A DNA stretch of 18,059 bases, from assembly GCA_964563165.1 (NCBI GenBank), contig CAZLWA010000062.1, positions 1 to 18,059 on the forward strand, in the 5' to 3' direction. The position numbers and the translations under genes were made by a program. The stretch comes from CAZLWA01 sp964563165 (lineage in GTDB: Bacteria; CLD3; SB21). The notes under the pieces are model-generated. The model did not search any database. It was not told the DNA's origin and worked only from the letters and a program-made list of their open reading frames with translations. Below, one piece after another: positions 15,334 through 18,059 of this stretch (positions within the stretch are counted from its first letter, which is position 1; every line of letters begins with the position of its first letter).

Positions 15334-15461
15334 GTCCCTTCCCGCATTCGTTTACCTGCGGAATGGCCGTGCGGGGTCCACTGCCGAAGGCGGAGATTTG
15401 AAACGATTCGACTTGATATTTTGTTTCCGCCGATTTACATTGAGTCCCTTTCCCGCATTCG
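15334..15461 (+). repeat. Direct repeat pair GTCCCTT(T)CCCGCATTCG
   Basis: The 17-base copy at 15334-15350 and the 18-base copy at 15444-15461 differ only by one T. They flank 93 bases in the gap between the TPR and GH63 genes. The first copy starts right after the TPR stop codon; the second lies just downstream of the predicted -10 box of the GH63 gene. Confidence 0.6.
15413..15441 (+). promoter_or_regulatory. Candidate sigma-70-type promoter for the GH63 gene
   Basis: TTGATA (15413-15418) and TACATT (15436-15441) are 17 bases apart, about 50 bases before the ATG. A purine-rich ribosome binding site GAGAGGAGAG (15481-15490) precedes the ATG at 15492. The motif CGTGCGG-N5-ACTGCCG (15368-15386) lies upstream of it, as it does upstream of the TPR gene promoter. 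Confidence 0.55.
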
Positions 15462-15491
15462 CGATCATTCTAAATTTCATGAGAGGAGAGT

Positions 15492-18059
15492 ATGCCCCCG
15501 AAGGAAAAACCTGTCGATACGGCTAAAAAAACGTCCCAGCCGAAGACCTTGATATTCGGCGTAGAAGAATCCAAAAAAATACAGGAAAAAATCAAACTGA
15601 AATCCGATCCGAGTCCACCGCCGGCTCCCGGCGCTCAGACCGCGGAACATGCGCGCATGAAAGACTTCACACCGGGCGTGCCGCCGTGGCGGCGCTGGGG
15701 CCCGTTTGTTTCCGAACGTTCATGGGGCACCGTGCGCGAGGATTACAGCGCGGACGGCGATGCCTGGGGATATCTCAGCCACGATATGGCGCGCAGCAAA
15801 TCGTACCGCTGGGGCGAAGACGGCATCGCGGGATTTTGCGACCGGTATCAGGTCATGACGTTTGCGCCCGCGTTTTGGAATGAAAAAGATCCGATCTTGA
15901 AAGAACGTTTGTTCGGTCTGACGCCGCACGAAGGCAATCACGGCGAAGACGTGAAAGAATATTATTTTTATCTCGACAACGTTCCCTCGCACGCGTACAG
16001 CAAATACCTTTACAAATATCCTCAGGCGGAATATCCTTATCAATGGCTGATAGACGAAAACAAGAAACGGCAGGGGCAAGGCGACGAATTCGAACTGCTG
16101 GACACGGGCCTGTTTGATCAGGATAAGTACTTTGACGTATTTATTGAGTATGTCAAGGGCGCACCGGAAGACATTCAAATTCGGGTAGAAGTTTTCAACC
16201 GCGGCAGCCAGGACGCGCCGTTCCACTACGTTCCCAATTTATGGTTTCGCAATCGCTGGAGTTGGTCCACTCCGCGAACGGGCGAGCCGACCATTCAAAT
16301 AGGTCCGAAGGGAAAAGAATTTGTCAGCGTCGTCAGCGATGATTCGACGATGGAAACCTTTAAGAATCTGCCGTTTTCATATCAGCTCGGAAAAAGATAC
16401 CTGTACGCCGAGGGCAAACCGAAGATTTATTTCACCGACAACGAAACCCACTGCGAAAAATTATACGGTGTGCCCAGTGCGAAACCGTACGTCAAGGACG
16501 CATTTCACCGGCATATCGTCAACCGGGAGCCTTGCATCAATCCCGCTAACATCGGAACGAAGTCTTGTTTCCATTACCGCGAGATCATTCCGGCAAAAAA
16601 ATCGAAAGTATTCCGCCTTCGGCTGACGCCGGAAATTTTGGAAAAGCCTTTTGAAAATTTTGATTCCATCGTCATTCAGCGGCGAAAAGAAACGGACGAA
16701 TTTTACGAAACCGTTTATCCGCCAAAAGCCTCCGAAGAAGAAAAGAAAGTTCTGCGTCAGGCGTACGCCGGGCTCCTCTGGACTAAACAAATTTATTTAT
16801 ACGATGTCAACCGCTGGCTTCAGGGAGATAACCCGGACATGCCGCCGCCGGAATCGCGTGCGAATATTCGCAATCCACACTGGCGCCACTTGAATTCCAT
16901 GCGCATTATTTCCATGCCGGACAAATGGGAATACCCTTGGTTTGCCGCGTGGGACCTGGCATTTCATACCATCGCGTTTGCGGATCTCGATATCGAATAT
17001 TCCAAGGAAATGCTCTGGATCATGCTCTTCGAGCAATTCCAGCATCCCAACGGGCAAATTCCCGCGTACGAATGGGAATTCTCCGATCTCAATCCGCCCG
17101 TGCACGCGTGGGCAGTCTGGAAAGTTTACACGATGGATCGCGACCGCACCGGAAAACCGGATCTGGCTTTCCTGGAAAAATGTTTTCATAAATTGCTGAT
17201 GAATTTCGCCTGGTGGATCAATAAAGTGGACAGTTCAGGCAACAACGTTTTTGAAGGCGGATTTTTGGGGCTGGATAATATCACGGTGGTGGACCGCAGC
17301 GAGAAATTGCCGGACGGCGCGGTGCTGGAACAATCCGACGCTACGGGCTGGATGGGCATGTTCTGTCTCAATCTTATGCGCGTGTGCCTGGAATTGGCGA
17401 AATATAATAAAGTATACGAAGGGCTCGCGACGAAATTCGTTCAGCATTATATCTACGTCGGTTCCGCGATGAAGAACATGGGCGGCCAGGGTATCGAATT
17501 ATGGGATGAAGAAGACGGATTTTTTTACGACGTGTTGGTGCTGCCCAACGGAACCGGGCATCAGAAATTCCGCGTGCGCTCGCTTGTCGGGCTCATCGCC
17601 ATGTATGCGATCGATATCCTGAATGATACCGACGTCGAGCAGAATAAAGAATTCATCTCCAATTTGGATTGGTTCATCCGCAATCGTCCGGACATTGTCC
17701 AAAGCTGCGTGTACAGCGACGAGAAGAACGGGCAGAAGCGCCACGTGTTGTCCATCGTGGATGCCCATCAATTAAAGCGCATCATGGAACGGATGTGGAA
17801 TGAGGATGAATTTCTGTCGCCGGCGGGGTTGCGCAGCCTTTCCAAGCATCATGAGACCGAGCCCTTCTATTTCGGAAATAAAAAGGTCGAATACGAGCCG
17901 GCGGAGGCATCCAGTAAGATCAAGGGAGGCAATTCCAATTGGCGCGGGCCGATCTGGTTTCCGACAAGTTATTTGATGATCAATTCATTGGTGAAATTCG
18001 GCGAAGCGTTTGGAAAGGATTTCGGCATCACCGTCAAGGGCGAACTCATTACGCCCTAC
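15492..18059 (+). CDS. GH63-family (MGH1-type) glycoside hydrolase, C-terminus cut by window edge
   Basis: 856 codons are open to the window edge; relatives are only slightly longer, so little is missing. There is no signal peptide, so it is predicted cytosolic. A Lys/Pro-rich extension (1-50) precedes the core. The N-terminal domain shows family marks: WRRWGPFVSERSWGTVREDY, YRWGEDGIAGFCD, LKERLFGLTPHEGNHGEDVK and LWFRNRWSW. The catalytic (alpha/alpha)6 barrel includes PWFAAWDLAFH (Asp488, the likely general acid in the WD motif), NGQIPAYEWEFSD, LEQSDATGWM and RGPIWFPTSYLM. GH63 enzymes are alpha-glucosidases, including eukaryotic processing glucosidase I. Bacterial members act on short alpha-glucosides, mannosylglycerate or unknown sugars; the exact substrate is not readable here. 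A strong ribosome binding site (GAGAGGAGAG) fixes the ATG. No frameshift or stop is seen. Confidence 0.92.
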   Translation, partial: MPPKEKPVDTAKKTSQPKTLIFGVEESKKIQEKIKLKSDPSPPPAPGAQTAEHARMKDFTPGVPPWRRWGPFVSERSWGTVREDYSADGDAWGYLSHDMARSKSYRWGEDGIAGFCDRYQVMTFAPAFWNEKDPILKERLFGLTPHEGNHGEDVKEYYFYLDNVPSHAYSKYLYKYPQAEYPYQWLIDENKKRQGQGDEFELLDTGLFDQDKYFDVFIEYVKGAPEDIQIRVEVFNRGSQDAPFHYVPNLWFRNRWSWSTPRTGEPTIQIGPKGKEFVSVVSDDSTMETFKNLPFSYQLGKRYLYAEGKPKIYFTDNETHCEKLYGVPSAKPYVKDAFHRHIVNREPCINPANIGTKSCFHYREIIPAKKSKVFRLRLTPEILEKPFENFDSIVIQRRKETDEFYETVYPPKASEEEKKVLRQAYAGLLWTKQIYLYDVNRWLQGDNPDMPPPESRANIRNPHWRHLNSMRIISMPDKWEYPWFAAWDLAFHTIAFADLDIEYSKEMLWIMLFEQFQHPNGQIPAYEWEFSDLNPPVHAWAVWKVYTMDRDRTGKPDLAFLEKCFHKLLMNFAWWINKVDSSGNNVFEGGFLGLDNITVVDRSEKLPDGAVLEQSDATGWMGMFCLNLMRVCLELAKYNKVYEGLATKFVQHYIYVGSAMKNMGGQGIELWDEEDGFFYDVLVLPNGTGHQKFRVRSLVGLIAMYAIDILNDTDVEQNKEFISNLDWFIRNRPDIVQSCVYSDEKNGQKRHVLSIVDAHQLKRIMERMWNEDEFLSPAGLRSLSKHHETEPFYFGNKKVEYEPAEASSKIKGGNSNWRGPIWFPTSYLMINSLVKFGEAFGKDFGITVKGELITPY

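Noticed and set aside
15345..15374. Possible terminator hairpin after the TPR gene (CCCGCA...TGCGGG)
   Set aside because: The stem is only six base pairs with a long loop, competing pairings exist, and no T-run follows.
1..18059. CRISPR array, tRNA, rRNA, insertion sequence or prophage genes
   Set aside because: No regularly spaced repeats, no recognisable RNA gene and no transposase, integrase or phage structural protein was seen on either strand.

Overview
The window looks like chromosomal DNA of a Gram-negative (two-membrane) bacterium of moderate GC. It has lipoprotein and Tat-type signals, a TonB-like protein and an AT-rich outlier gene. Start codons are mixed (TTG and GTG as well as ATG) and many genes lack a clear Shine-Dalgarno site. 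Together with several palindromic intergenic repeats this suggests an uncultured FCB-type (Bacteroidota/Ignavibacteria-like) lineage. That placement is inference only. I saw no rRNA, tRNA, transposase, integrase or CRISPR array. No gap between genes exceeds about 270 bases.

Left part (1-5533, all minus strand, transcribed right to left). A tandem DUF350 membrane protein is followed by a glutathionylspermidine-synthase-type ATP-grasp ligase. Next comes a 435-residue Tat-like exported or anchored protein whose Gly/Ser/Arg-rich tail resembles the DUF1190 (YgiB/YjfM) tail. This matches the enterobacterial yjfL/yjfM/yjfC and ygiB/ygiC arrangement and is the most interesting module here: a predicted membrane-associated peptide or polyamine ligation system of unknown product. 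Directly downstream are an AT-rich, probably acquired PD-(D/E)XK/DUF5655 gene and the first 317 residues of a secreted GH127 (DUF1680) beta-L-arabinofuranosidase-like enzyme that runs off the left edge.

Middle (5676-10332). Two divergent alpha/beta hydrolases, one lipase-like and one of the YbfF/ABHD11 esterase type, are followed by a TonB-like membrane-anchored protein. The 3' ends of the second hydrolase and the TonB-like gene face each other across a long imperfect hairpin repeat. A YtcJ-type amidohydrolase lipoprotein closes this part.

Potassium operon (10443-14013, minus strand). A CPA2 (KefB/KefC-like) cation:proton antiporter with a C-terminal TrkA-N-like domain overlaps a two-TM RCK potassium channel gene. 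A free-standing cyclic-nucleotide-binding domain protein follows. The set suggests cAMP- or cGMP-responsive potassium/proton control with the sensor domain supplied in trans.

Right part (14197-18059, plus strand). A good sigma-70-type promoter precedes an exported six-TPR protein. A second promoter precedes a large cytosolic GH63-family (MGH1-type) glycosidase that runs off the right edge. The upstream regions of these two genes share a two-part motif.
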